A DNA stretch of 35,284 nucleotides from Paracoccaceae bacterium (GTDB taxonomy: Bacteria; Pseudomonadota; Alphaproteobacteria; Rhodobacterales; Rhodobacteraceae): NCBI GenBank assembly GCA_002402045.2, contig NVUX02000100.1, positions 1-35,284 of the forward strand. The letters run 5' to 3'. The position numbers were made by a program, and so were the translations under genes. Positions 1 to 7,945 of this stretch are shown piece by piece (within the stretch, counting starts at the first letter, position 1; each line of letters opens with the position of its first letter). The notes under the pieces are model-generated. The model did no database searches. It was not told where the DNA came from and saw nothing but the letters and a program-made list of their open reading frames with translations.

Positions 1-128
1 CGGATTACATCGAGATGTTCTATAATCCAAAACGCAAACACGCTAGAAACGGGATGCTGTCACCTGTAGAGTTCGAAAGGCAGCAAAAGTGGAAGCAACA
101 AGGCGTCTAGGAAACTAGGGGCTATTCA
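1..128 (+). mobile_element. Right end of an IS3-family insertion sequence (truncated by window edge)
   Basis: The end of an IS3-type transposase frame (3-110) is followed by a terminus whose last bases, read inward from 128, are TGAATAGCCCCTAGTTTCCT. Closely similar terminal sequence occurs at 31759 on the opposite strand, next to another remnant with the same transposase tail, which supports 128 as the outer end of the element. The left part lies outside the window, so intactness cannot be judged. Confidence 0.75.
3..110 (+). CDS. IS3-family transposase OrfB, C-terminal 35 residues (partial)
   Basis: The frame enters at the window edge and ends at TAG 108-110. It reads DYIEMFYNPKRKHARNGMLS followed by PVEFERQQ, the conserved tail of IS3-family DDE transposases, lying after the last catalytic Glu. 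The catalytic core is outside the window, so activity cannot be assessed. The tail PVEFERQQ-K is mirrored by VEFERQQ-K in the remnant at 31759-32470, so both belong to related elements. The call as an IS3 OrfB end is firm; the exact subgroup is not determined. Confidence 0.85.
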   Translation, partial: DYIEMFYNPKRKHARNGMLSPVEFERQQKWKQQGV

Positions 129-260
129 CTGCCTTCCTCGTGAAATTACCAGATCGTAATATCCACGCCAATACATTTAATTTGTAGGGGAGTAACTGGC
201 CAAACGTTGCCGCAATATATCATATTTCACCTTACCAATTAGTCACCGCTGGGCATTTGG

Positions 261-280
261 GAAATATGAATGGTGCTGCC
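261..280. other. Short match to the tRNA-Thr 3' end and its flank (possible old attachment site)
   Basis: These 20 bases match 33903-33922 at 18 of 20 positions without gaps. The last ten, TGGTGCTGCC at 271-280, are identical to the end of tRNA-Thr (CCA plus acceptor stem, reverse strand). The match stops at 281, where the tRNA body should continue. An integrase pseudogene starts 150 bp downstream. This may be a relic recombination site, but the match is short enough for coincidence to be possible. Confidence 0.3.
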
Positions 281-427
281 AAGAGATGCATTGAATATCA
301 ATATCATGCAAACGCAAACGGTACTTAAATTCCATAATATTCAACATAGTAAGGCATATACCGATCCACATGGTTTCAATTCGTATAAAAAACCCTACAT
401 ATTGGGGGGTGATAAGGGGATTGGAAT

Positions 428-1249
428 ATGGCGCTACAGAAACTCACCGCCGTTAAGATTAATAATGCTTCACCAGGGAAATACTCTGATGGTGGTGGAT
501 TGTAGCTTGTCAAAAAAACCGATGGCGGTTGGCAATGGGTATTGCGTGTTACCATTCATAGGCGACGCCGCGAAATGGGTTTGGGAAGTCTTGAGGCCGT
601 AAGCTTAAAAGAAGCGCGGGAGACTACCGAGAATTGGCGGGCTGTTGTTCGGCAAGGCAAAGACCCGATTAGAGAGCCGGTGCGGCTAAAACGTGAAGCA
701 GCCAAGAGTGACTACAGCCTCGCAGCTGTTGCAGTTGAAGCCTTTGAGGCTAGAAAAGCAGACCTCAAGGGCGATGGTAAAGCCGGGCGCTGGTTTTCAC
801 CGCTTGAATTGCATATGCGTCCCAAGATCGGTAAAATTCCTGTCACAGAAATTGATCAGCAACACATAAAGAACACCCTCGCCCTTAGCTGGCATACAAA
901 GGCAGACACGGCGAGAAAGGCCATCAACCGCTTGGCCATCGTTATGCGCCACGCGGCGGCTATGGGGCTTGATGTGAACATGCAGGTCACCGACAAGGCC
1001 AAGGCGCTTCTAGGCAAGTCTCGCCATACTGTCAGTCATATTTCGAGCCTTGTTTGGCAGGAAGTCCCCGCGTTTTATGACAGCCTTTCAGATGGAACGA
1101 TTACCCACTTGGCTTTGCGCTTGTTGATCTTGTTGGGCTTGCACTCAAAACCGATCCGTTTTTTCAGCCTTGATCAAATTGAAGGTGATGTCTGCACCGT
1201 GCCTGCGGACAACATAAATGCGCCTGAGCTTCTTATGCCCTCTCGGTGA
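428..1249 (+). pseudogene. P4-type tyrosine integrase pseudogene (amber stop, catalytic domain lost)
   Basis: From ATG 428 the frame reads MALQKLTAVKINNASPGKYS and then meets TAG at 503-505, where this family usually has Trp (G-L-W-L). Beyond the stop the same frame stays open to 1249 with the expected DUF4102-like N-terminal domain (RRRREMGLGSLEAVSLKEAR) and a SAM-like core-binding domain. The frame ends shortly after the start of the catalytic domain (SKPIRFFSLDQIEGDV). The H-x-x-R and Tyr motifs are missing and the end falls inside a palindrome at 1238-1270. A complete integrase of this type has about 400 residues, so roughly a third is gone. Read-through or restart at 542 could not restore recombinase activity. 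Confidence 0.82.
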
Positions 1250-1270
1250 TTGCTCCAATCACCGAGAGGG
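1238..1270. repeat. Perfect inverted repeat, 15-bp arms with a 3-nt loop
   Basis: CCCTCTCGGTGATTG (1238-1252) is followed by CTC and then its exact reverse complement (1256-1270). The integrase frame on the plus strand ends inside the left arm. An 83-codon open frame on the minus strand (about 1500 to 1249) ends the same way, so both frames finish with P-S-R-stop. No T-run follows on either strand, so it is not a standard intrinsic terminator. It could be a cruciform-prone breakpoint or a relic of a recombination site. Confidence 0.8.
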
Positions 1271-1733
1271 TAACAGGCGTTGCCATTTTTTTGAATTTGC
1301 ATCCCGTAGCATGGCGTTATCCATTGCCCGGCAGCGTATGTGAAACATACCCGAGAGGGGAGCATCTGTTCCGCTAATAACGTCTTTAGCCGCCCATTCG
1401 CAGCTGTACCGCATCAGACGGTTCCACTCTCGGTCATGCTCACGCTTAGCCTGCCGTGCAGCGCATACCCCCTCTCTTTTGAAACCAAATCGCAGAGCAA
1501 TCTATTGACGTGCTGAACCTGCACAATAAACTATCGACTTCTTTACTCATTATCATTGGCATGGAGTTGTCTAAAATACACGCTGTCCGACACTAAGTGA
1601 GGCATACGACCCAACCTCGTCCTTGATTGTCCAGCTTATTCAATGATTTATAATTATGGTGGAGAGTCTCATACTCGCCTCCAAATTAAAAATTCCAAAA
1701 TTGCGAAAGAATATCAGCCCATCATAAGCGGTG
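1271..1733. other. Gene-poor remnant DNA between integrase pseudogene and core genes
   Basis: There is no convincing gene here. On the minus strand a frame without a clear start (about 1500 down to 1249) contains RFGFKREG, weakly like the C-terminal part of a GNAT acetyltransferase, but it is short and bounded by stops. The right part (1500-1733) is AT-rich with no long frame. I read it as mobile-element debris. Confidence 0.5.
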
Positions 1734-2624
1734 CTAGTTTAGCGCAAATTGCGCAATTACACTATTATGGTCTGAGCCAAGGTGCGGGCCGCGGCTGGCT
1801 GATGCGGGCCAATTCGCGGGGGCGAGCACTTGGTCAATGGGCAGCTGCATAATGCCCGAAAACAGGGTTTTGGTAAAGCGTATGCCACCGATCACCTTGG
1901 TATTGCTGGCCGTTTCAATTTGGGCCGCTACATGGCTCCACGCCACCGTGTTAAAATCTCCGCCGATAAAAACCGGGCCTTTCAAACTTTCCAATGCAGA
2001 CAATATGTCAGGAATTTGCGTCGGCTGCTGATAGGGCCAAGGCCAATGCAAGTGCAGCGAAACCACGGTTATTTCACCACCCGGAACCTCGACCCGCGCC
2101 GAAACCATGCCCAGCCCCTCAATACAGCCCTCACCCTGCTCACCGATAATGCGAAACTTCGAAAGAATGGCAACGCCACCCACGGCCGCAAACGGGCAAA
2201 TCACTTGGTAGGGGTAATCCTCCCGCATCGCCGCAAGCTGCGGGATGGAATTGGTTGTGATTTCTTGCAGGGTGATGATATCGGGCGCGGTGGCGCGGGC
2301 GTAATCCACCAAATCACGGGTGTCATTTTTGAACAGGTTATTGTGTTGCAAGAGCGTAAAACCAGCCACGGGGGTGGGGTTAACAAGCTGCGCGCGCAGG
2401 CTATAAATGCCAAAACACAGCAAGCCCAAGCTGAAATATGTTAGCAGGCTTTGCCGCCATACGGCAAAGCCAAACATGGCAAAAAAGAGCGCCGCCAATG
2501 CATAAAGGCGAAACACAGCCAAGCTATCCCCCACAGGGTGATAGGCCCCGAAAAAACCGCCGATTAGCCCCAAAATTCCACCGGAAAAGGCGAGGATGGT
2601 CAGGGTTTTGGCATATTTTATCAT
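1734..2624 (-). CDS. Membrane-anchored endonuclease/exonuclease/phosphatase (EEP) family protein
   Basis: This 296-residue protein has two or three hydrophobic segments in residues 1-80 followed by an EEP catalytic domain. The family motifs are in order: LLQHNN (metal-ligand Asn), ITLQE (metal-ligand Glu), SLHLHW, GGDFN and a closing GSDH. EEP proteins hydrolyse phosphodiester bonds in nucleic acids, phosphoinositides or other phosphoesters; the membrane anchor and the placement after the hydrophobic segments suggest the domain faces the periplasm. The substrate cannot be deduced. Its ATG overlaps the TGA of the upstream DUF3445 gene by four bases (2621-2624), so the two are probably translationally coupled, although a shared pathway is not evident. 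All catalytic motifs look intact. Confidence 0.88.
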   Translation of the reverse strand: MIKYAKTLTILAFSGGILGLIGGFFGAYHPVGDSLAVFRLYALAALFFAMFGFAVWRQSLLTYFSLGLLCFGIYSLRAQLVNPTPVAGFTLLQHNNLFKNDTRDLVDYARATAPDIITLQEITTNSIPQLAAMREDYPYQVICPFAAVGGVAILSKFRIIGEQGEGCIEGLGMVSARVEVPGGEITVVSLHLHWPWPYQQPTQIPDILSALESLKGPVFIGGDFNTVAWSHVAAQIETASNTKVIGGIRFTKTLFSGIMQLPIDQVLAPANWPASASRGPHLGSDHNSVIAQFALN

Positions 2625-3382
2625 GCGCTGGCCTCAATAAATGCTGATTGCTCGGCGCTGTTTAGCTGATCCCAGTGGATAACGTAAGTGTGTATGCCAA
2701 AAACCACGGCGCCCGTGCGCGGCAGCTTGCGCAGGGTTTGGCGCTCTACCCGTACAAAAGCGCCAGCTTCACGCACGGGTTTCTCTTCACCCACACGGCG
2801 AGGTTGGTGAAGCTCGGCCTCAACATAGCGCAGAAAATTTGCCCGCCAAAGGGGCTGCTCCGGGCGAATGGCATCAAACATCCGGCGCACGCGCGTTGCC
2901 ATTTCATCGGTATATTCGTCAACATATCCGTGGATAGCCACCAGCCCCGCGCCAAATTTCTCCTCAAGCGACCAGCTGGCCGGAAAACAAAGCACCGCAG
3001 CCGTGAGGCGCGGCTCAGAAGTCATATCCATGATCAGCAGGTCTTCCTGCACAAGCCGCGCGGCGGTGAGCAGCGGCGAGCCTTCGAGCGGCACATGTAC
3101 GCCGTCAGGGCGCGTCACCGCCCTGCCCTTTTTGTAGCCACCATCCAGCTCCGAAAGCACAAGCGCTAGCAGCTCGTCCTGCATTGGCAGGCTTTCGGGG
3201 GTGGCTCGAAAAACAGCGTCTTTCTGTGTGGAAATCAGCGTGTCACGATACGCCATTTGCGCCGCAAATGCATCATCCCGCAGCAGCCATTCTCCGGCCT
3301 TAACGGGCTGAATTCCCGGTAAGCGGCGGGTCTTAGCCTGCATCCATGGCTTAATCGGCAATTCCCGCTGGCAAATTTCCAT
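2621..3382 (-). CDS. DUF3445 family, haem-dependent oxidative N-demethylase-like protein
   Basis: The 253-residue product matches the DUF3445 pattern, notably the LLRDDAFAAQMAYRDTLI region, the segment from LVQEDLLIMD to LTAAVLCFPASWSLEEKFG, the IHGYVDEYTD stretch and the C-terminal LPRTGAVVFGIHTYV. Characterised members of this family are haem enzymes that remove N-methyl groups oxidatively; that activity is known for the family and not visible in this sequence. The protein looks cytoplasmic, with no signal or membrane segment. It is the first gene of a two-gene unit with the EEP protein, and it is divergent from the hydrolase-OsmC gene across 87 bp that must hold both promoters. Confidence 0.8.
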   Translation of the reverse strand: MEICQRELPIKPWMQAKTRRLPGIQPVKAGEWLLRDDAFAAQMAYRDTLISTQKDAVFRATPESLPMQDELLALVLSELDGGYKKGRAVTRPDGVHVPLEGSPLLTAARLVQEDLLIMDMTSEPRLTAAVLCFPASWSLEEKFGAGLVAIHGYVDEYTDEMATRVRRMFDAIRPEQPLWRANFLRYVEAELHQPRRVGEEKPVREAGAFVRVERQTLRKLPRTGAVVFGIHTYVIHWDQLNSAEQSAFIEASA

Positions 3383-3469
3383 CTCGTCACTTTTCCGTTG
3401 TCTTTTGTTTCAGCACCTTGCGTCAGGCCCCGATAGGCCTAGATAAGATGAAACCACGGAGATTTAACG

Positions 3470-4705
3470 ATGCCAAGCGAAAAACTTACGTTTACCGGCC
3501 ATACCGGCGCAGATCTTGCGGCGCTATTTGATAAGCCAAGCGGGCCAATACTAGCCACCGCCATTTTTGCCCACTGCTTTACCTGCTCAAAAGACATTAT
3601 GGCAGCCAAGCGCATTTCGCAACGGCTAGCCTCGGCAGGCATTGCCGTTTTGAGGTTTGATTTCACAGGCTTAGGCCACTCAGATGGTGAATTTTCCAAT
3701 ACAGATTTCACCTCGAATGTCGGTGATCTTGTGCTGGCAGCCGCGCATATGGAAGGGATCAACCAGCCTGTCAGCTTGCTGGTGGGGCATTCTCTTGGCG
3801 GCGCAGCGGTGCTAAAAGCCGCGGGGCAAATTGCCAGCGTTAAAGCGGTTGTCACCATTGGCGCGCCGAGTGACCCCACCCATGTGGCAGCAAACTTTGG
3901 CTGCCATATTGATGAAATTCACGAAAATGGCGCGGCGGAGGTTTCCCTTGCTGGCCGGGAGTTTACCATCACCAAAGAATTTCTGGATGACATTGCGTCT
4001 GCAGAGCTTCTGCCCGCCGTTGCCAAAATGAAAAAAGCGCTTCTGGTGTTGCACAGCCCAATGGACGAAACGGTTTCTATTGATAATGCCGCCGAGATAT
4101 TTGTGGCGGCCAAACACCCCAAAAGCTTCATCACGCTTGATAATGCCGACCACCTGCTGACCCGCGCCGCCGATGCGCAATACGCAGCCGATGTGATCGC
4201 CACATGGGCCGCGCGCTATTTGGACCTGCCCAAGCCAGCCGCCCCGATTGGCGCGCCCGAAGGGATTGTGCGGGTAGACGAGGCCGACCCGAAGGGTTTT
4301 CGCCAGGATATTTCCGCTGGGCCAAAGCACCACGTAACCGCTGATGAGCCAATCGCTTATGGCGGCACCGATGACGGGTTTTCGCCCTACCAGCTGGTGT
4401 CGTCCGGCCTCGGGGCCTGCACCAGCATGACCATTCGCATGTATGCGCGGCGCAAAAACTGGCCGCTCACCCATGTGAGCGTTGATATTATGCACAATAA
4501 AATTCATGCCACGGATTGCGACCATTGCCACACGACGACAGGCAAAATTGACCAGTTTAAACGCGTGATCACGCTGGACGGTGACCTAGATGCCGACCAG
4601 CGCAAGCGCTTGATGGAGATTGCGGATAAATGCCCTGTGCACCGGACACTGGAAAGTGAAATCGAGATCGTGACCAAGGAAGCCGCCCCTCACGGGAATG
4701 TTTGA
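3470..4705 (+). CDS. Bifunctional alpha/beta hydrolase-OsmC fusion protein
   Basis: This 411-residue protein has two domains. Residues 1-250 form an alpha/beta hydrolase: GHSLGG at 106-111 places the nucleophile at S108, with D199 (HSPMDETV) and H228 (DNADHLL) as likely triad partners. Residues 265-405 are an OsmC domain with its two redox cysteines at C317 (GLGACTSMT) and C388 (DKCPVHRTL). OsmC domains reduce organic or fatty-acid hydroperoxides with thiols, so the fusion may pair an esterase with peroxide removal; the substrate is unknown. The ATG follows GGAG with suitable spacing. The arrangement is a known fusion family and both active sites look complete. The radical SAM gene follows 60 bp downstream on the same strand. 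Confidence 0.92.
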   Translation: MPSEKLTFTGHTGADLAALFDKPSGPILATAIFAHCFTCSKDIMAAKRISQRLASAGIAVLRFDFTGLGHSDGEFSNTDFTSNVGDLVLAAAHMEGINQPVSLLVGHSLGGAAVLKAAGQIASVKAVVTIGAPSDPTHVAANFGCHIDEIHENGAAEVSLAGREFTITKEFLDDIASAELLPAVAKMKKALLVLHSPMDETVSIDNAAEIFVAAKHPKSFITLDNADHLLTRAADAQYAADVIATWAARYLDLPKPAAPIGAPEGIVRVDEADPKGFRQDISAGPKHHVTADEPIAYGGTDDGFSPYQLVSSGLGACTSMTIRMYARRKNWPLTHVSVDIMHNKIHATDCDHCHTTTGKIDQFKRVITLDGDLDADQRKRLMEIADKCPVHRTLESEIEIVTKEAAPHGNV

Positions 4706-4765
4706 TAAATTGGCTTGACGAAGGCCGCGTGGCGGGGGAGTCTGCCGCGCAAAGAGGGGATACGT

Positions 4766-5710
4766 ATGAACGATCAAACGCCTGTGTTGGAGATGTTTTC
4801 ACATCCGGATCTAACGGCCAAAGGCGAAAAGCGCGCCTCGGTGGCCCTGACCGGGGCCAAAACCCTGTGGTTCAATACGGGCACGTTGTGCAATATCACC
4901 TGCGTGAATTGCTATATCGAAAGCTCGCCGGAAAATGACCGTTTGGTTTACCTTACGGCGACTGAAATGGAGCCGTATCTCGACGAGATCGAAGCCCTGA
5001 GCTGGCCCGTGGAAGAGATCGCCTTTACCGGCGGCGAGCCATTTATGAACCCCGAGATTATAGCGATGATCGAAGCCGGGCTCGGGCGGGGTTACGAGGT
5101 GCTCGTTTTAACCAACGCGATGAAACCAATGATGCGCAAACGGGTGCAAGACGGGTTACTGCGACTGCAAAAAACCTACGGAGATAAGCTCACCCTGCGG
5201 ATATCGCTCGACCACTTCAATCCAGCATTTCATGATAAGGAGCGCGGCGCAGGGGCTTATGATATAACGATAAATGGTATGCAATGGCTGCGAGATAACG
5301 GCTTTAAAATGGCGCTGGCAGGCCGCACGGTTTGGGGGGATACCGAAGCCGAAAGCCGCGCTGGCTATGCTGCGCTTTACATCAAACATAACTTTAAGAT
5401 CGACGCGCAAAACCTTGCTATTACCGTGCTTTTTCCTGAAATGGACGAGCGCGTTGAAGTGCCGGAAATCACCACAGCCTGCTGGGACATTCTTAATAAA
5501 CGCCCCGATGATATTATGTGCGCCAGCTCGCGTATGGTGGTGAAGCGCAAAGGGGCCAAACGCCCTGTGGTGCTGGCTTGCACCTTGCTCGCCTATGACA
5601 AAGCCTTTGAAATGGGGGAAACCCTGCGCGAGGCCGAGGCTGACGTAAAACTTAACCACCGCCATTGCGCCAAGTTCTGCGTGCTGGGCGGCGCGAGTTG
5701 TAGCGCTTAA
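4766..5710 (+). CDS. Radical SAM protein of unknown substrate
   Basis: The 314-residue product carries the radical SAM cluster motif C-x3-C-x2-C at C42, C46 and C49 (CNITCVNCY), which binds the 4Fe-4S cluster that cleaves S-adenosylmethionine, plus the GGEPF motif that contacts the SAM amino group. A further cysteine group lies at the C-terminus (HCAKFCVLGGASC), possibly an extra cluster or metal site. I chose ATG 4766 because AGAGGGG sits just upstream; a longer frame from 4715 has no such site. It probably shares a transcript with the hydrolase-OsmC gene. No partner peptide or substrate gene is obvious nearby, so the reaction is unknown. Confidence 0.87.
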   Translation: MNDQTPVLEMFSHPDLTAKGEKRASVALTGAKTLWFNTGTLCNITCVNCYIESSPENDRLVYLTATEMEPYLDEIEALSWPVEEIAFTGGEPFMNPEIIAMIEAGLGRGYEVLVLTNAMKPMMRKRVQDGLLRLQKTYGDKLTLRISLDHFNPAFHDKERGAGAYDITINGMQWLRDNGFKMALAGRTVWGDTEAESRAGYAALYIKHNFKIDAQNLAITVLFPEMDERVEVPEITTACWDILNKRPDDIMCASSRMVVKRKGAKRPVVLACTLLAYDKAFEMGETLREAEADVKLNHRHCAKFCVLGGASCSA

Positions 5711-5724
5711 CAAATCGAGCAAGC

Positions 5725-6015
5725 CTATGCCAAGTCACTTTGGTGGGCAATTCCGGTTGAATCGATCCGACAACACCATTTCACATGTGCGCCCCACCCC
5801 TCGAAGGTATTCAGCTCCACTAGACCTGTTGCAACCAAGGCGTCAGGCTCGCCATTCTCATCGCAATCATCCTCTGTAAGGGACACGTTAAGTCCCTCAA
5901 AAAGAGCAACAAAATTGCCTTGGATATCCGCCCGGGCGTCGTTTTGAGAAAACAGAACAACATCAGCGGCGACCATTTCATTGAAATCAATGTTAAATAT
6001 ATGAGCCTCGAGCAT
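5725..6015 (-). CDS. Small acidic protein of unknown function
   Basis: This 96-residue protein is rich in Asp and Glu (TEDDCDENGEPD) and has no signal peptide or membrane segment. I do not recognise a family. It starts three bases after the aroB stop codon on the same strand and so may be the last gene of the aroK-aroB transcript. It ends 14 bp from the convergent radical SAM gene. Close packing and the absence of a competing frame support it as a real gene, but it could be a lineage-specific addition. Confidence 0.6.
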   Translation of the reverse strand: MLEAHIFNIDFNEMVAADVVLFSQNDARADIQGNFVALFEGLNVSLTEDDCDENGEPDALVATGLVELNTFEGWGAHVKWCCRIDSTGIAHQSDLA

Positions 6016-6018
6016 TGG

Positions 6019-7131
6019 TCAGCGCTCCTTCAGTGCATCCTCCAGCACCGCTTTCACCACGCTCATATCGACCTGTTTTTCCACAAAAGCCTCGCCAATG
6101 CCCCGCGCAAGAATGAATGCAATTTTACCGTCGGTCACCTTTTTATCCTGCCCCATTAGGGCGATAAGGCCGTCAGCATCGGGCAGCGTGCCCTCGATAT
6201 CCGAAATGTCTTTCTTCATGCCCATCTTGGCGAGGTGCTCCCGCACCCGTGAAGGGTCTTCCTGCGGGCAAAGGCCAAGGCGCATTGAAAGCTCAAACGC
6301 CAACGCGCAGCCGATGGCGACACCTTCGCCGTGCAGCAACCGCGCCGAGTAGCCAGTAGCGGCCTCTAGCGCATGGCCAAAAGTGTGGCCGAGGTTGAGC
6401 AGCGCACGATCGCCGTGCTCTTTTTCATCCCGCGCCACAATATCGGCCTTCATTTCACACGAGCGGCGAATGGCGTGAATGCGGCTGGCCTCGTTTCCGG
6501 CGGCCATATCGGGGCCGTTGGCCTCTAGCCACTTAAAAAACCCAGCGTCGCCAAGCAGGCCATATTTAACCACCTCGCCGTAGCCCGAGATAAACTCGCG
6601 GGGGGGTAAGGTGCCAAGCACATCGGTATCGGCCAGCACCAGCTTGGGCTGGTGAAACGCTCCGATCAGGTTTTTGCCCATCACCGAGTTTATGCCGGTT
6701 TTACCACCAACAGAGCTATCAACCTGCGCCAAAAGGGACGTCGGAATTTGGATGAAATCCACCCCGCGCCGCAGCACGGCTGCCGCAAAGCCCGCCAGAT
6801 CTCCGACAACACCACCACCAAAAGCCACCACAATATCTGTGCGCTCAACCCGCTGCTCGATCAGCCATTCAACAGCGCGCTCCAGCCCCGGCCAGCCTTT
6901 GGTTTTTTCACCAGCGGGCAGCGCAAGCGCTTGCACTGTAATGCCCGCGGTCGCGAATCCTGCCCGCAGGGTTTCCAAATGCAGCGCCGCCACATTTTCG
7001 TCGGTCAGCACAAACACCCGTTTTTGCTGCAAAAATGGCAGCGCCAATGCCCCCGCTTGCGCCAGCAATCCGGGGCCGATATTTATGTCGTAGCTGCGCG
7101 CGCCAAGGGCAACGTTTAAAGTCTCGGTCAT
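6019..7131 (-). CDS. aroB: 3-dehydroquinate synthase
   Basis: AroB converts DAHP to 3-dehydroquinate, the second step of the shikimate pathway, using NAD and a divalent metal. The 370-residue length is normal. The sequence shows GGGVVGDLAGF, the substrate-binding IPTSLLAQVDSSVGGKTGIN, and metal ligands in GYGEVVKYG (Glu), NLGHTFGHALE (His) and LLHGEGVAIG (His). The start ATG overlaps the TGA of aroK by four bases (7128-7131), the usual coupled aroK-aroB arrangement. All catalytic signatures look intact. Confidence 0.97.
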   Translation of the reverse strand: MTETLNVALGARSYDINIGPGLLAQAGALALPFLQQKRVFVLTDENVAALHLETLRAGFATAGITVQALALPAGEKTKGWPGLERAVEWLIEQRVERTDIVVAFGGGVVGDLAGFAAAVLRRGVDFIQIPTSLLAQVDSSVGGKTGINSVMGKNLIGAFHQPKLVLADTDVLGTLPPREFISGYGEVVKYGLLGDAGFFKWLEANGPDMAAGNEASRIHAIRRSCEMKADIVARDEKEHGDRALLNLGHTFGHALEAATGYSARLLHGEGVAIGCALAFELSMRLGLCPQEDPSRVREHLAKMGMKKDISDIEGTLPDADGLIALMGQDKKVTDGKIAFILARGIGEAFVEKQVDMSVVKAVLEDALKER

Positions 7132-7673
7132 GGGGCCTCACTCGCGCTCGCAAGCGCTTTGATTATGTCATCCACCACAACATCGTGGGTGTTTTCGGCG
7201 TGGGTTTCAACGGTTATGTTTGCCAGCGCATAGTCCGGATAGCGCACAGCCATCAAATCTGCCAAAACCTGCTTCGGGTTTTCCGTGTTCAAAAGCGGGC
7301 GGCCAGATTTCCCCTCCACCCTGCTCCACAAGGTTTCCAGATCACCGCGCAGCCAGACTGATGTGCCGACCCGCTCAATTTCACGCCTCACCATAGGCGA
7401 AATAAAAGCGCCGCCGCCCGTGGCCACGACTTTGGGCGCGCCAGATAGCAACCTTGAAATCACCTTGATTTCACCATCGCGAAAAGCGTCTTCTCCGAGC
7501 TCTGAGAAAATCTCGGGGATACTCATGCCCGCGGCCTTGATGATTTCGTCATCTGTATCAACAAATGCGAGGCCAAGGCGCGCCGCCAGCCGACGCCCAA
7601 CACTTGATTTTCCGCAGCCCATCAGGCCTACCAGCACCAGAGGTTTTGTGATTTCAGGCGCCACGCTGCTCAT
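7128..7673 (-). CDS. aroK: Shikimate kinase
   Basis: AroK phosphorylates shikimate with ATP. The 181-residue form from ATG 7673 begins MSSVAPEITKP and shows the Walker A motif GLMGCGKSS, the DTDDEI Mg/shikimate site, the GGGAF substrate motif and an arginine-bearing lid (EGKSGRPLL). A longer reading from TTG at 7712 adds 13 residues but is less likely. The gene is first in an aroK-aroB unit and divergent from the small membrane protein at 7807; the 133 bp between them must contain both promoters. Confidence 0.95.
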   Translation of the reverse strand: MSSVAPEITKPLVLVGLMGCGKSSVGRRLAARLGLAFVDTDDEIIKAAGMSIPEIFSELGEDAFRDGEIKVISRLLSGAPKVVATGGGAFISPMVRREIERVGTSVWLRGDLETLWSRVEGKSGRPLLNTENPKQVLADLMAVRYPDYALANITVETHAENTHDVVVDDIIKALASASEAP

Positions 7674-7806
7674 ATAAAAACTTTCAAGCTTTGCGTGATT
7701 GATGCAGAGCAAAAACCACGCTATTGTGGCGCTAAGGCCGGAATAATATCAGTTTAGCATTGTGGCAGATGAAGGCAAACCCCCAATTGGGGCAGAAAGG
7801 GCTGAG

Positions 7807-7944
7807 ATGATCGGCAAGTTGATCAAGTTTTTAAGTGTTATGGCGTTGCTGGCGGTGGCGGGTGTGGCGGGGTATGCGCTGATGTTTGATCTGCCGGTTG
7901 AAAAATCAGAGATCGTTATCCCCGTGACCCCGCTCGGGCAATAG
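7807..7944 (+). CDS. Small single-pass membrane protein
   Basis: The 45-residue product begins MIGKLIKFLSVM and has one hydrophobic segment (residues 5-25) followed by a short polar tail ending VTPLGQ. ATG 7807 is preceded by AGAAAGG at a suitable distance; a longer GTG start at 7762 has no such site. Its stop is one base before the start of the 516-residue gene, which in turn overlaps xerD, so the three are probably cotranscribed. It resembles short uncharacterised proteins found before xerD in related bacteria. Function unknown. Confidence 0.65.
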   Translation: MIGKLIKFLSVMALLAVAGVAGYALMFDLPVEKSEIVIPVTPLGQ

Positions 7945-7945
7945 C

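Noticed and set aside
1249-1500. Possible acetyltransferase remnant (RFGFKREG) on the minus strand
   Set aside because: Only about eight residues resemble a GNAT C-terminus; there is no start, and the acetyl-CoA loop is absent. Mentioned under the gap entry but not called as a gene.
2201-4531. Several long antisense frames over the EEP, DUF3445 and hydrolase-OsmC genes
   Set aside because: They are shadow frames of well-supported genes, with compositions typical of antisense reading and no motifs.
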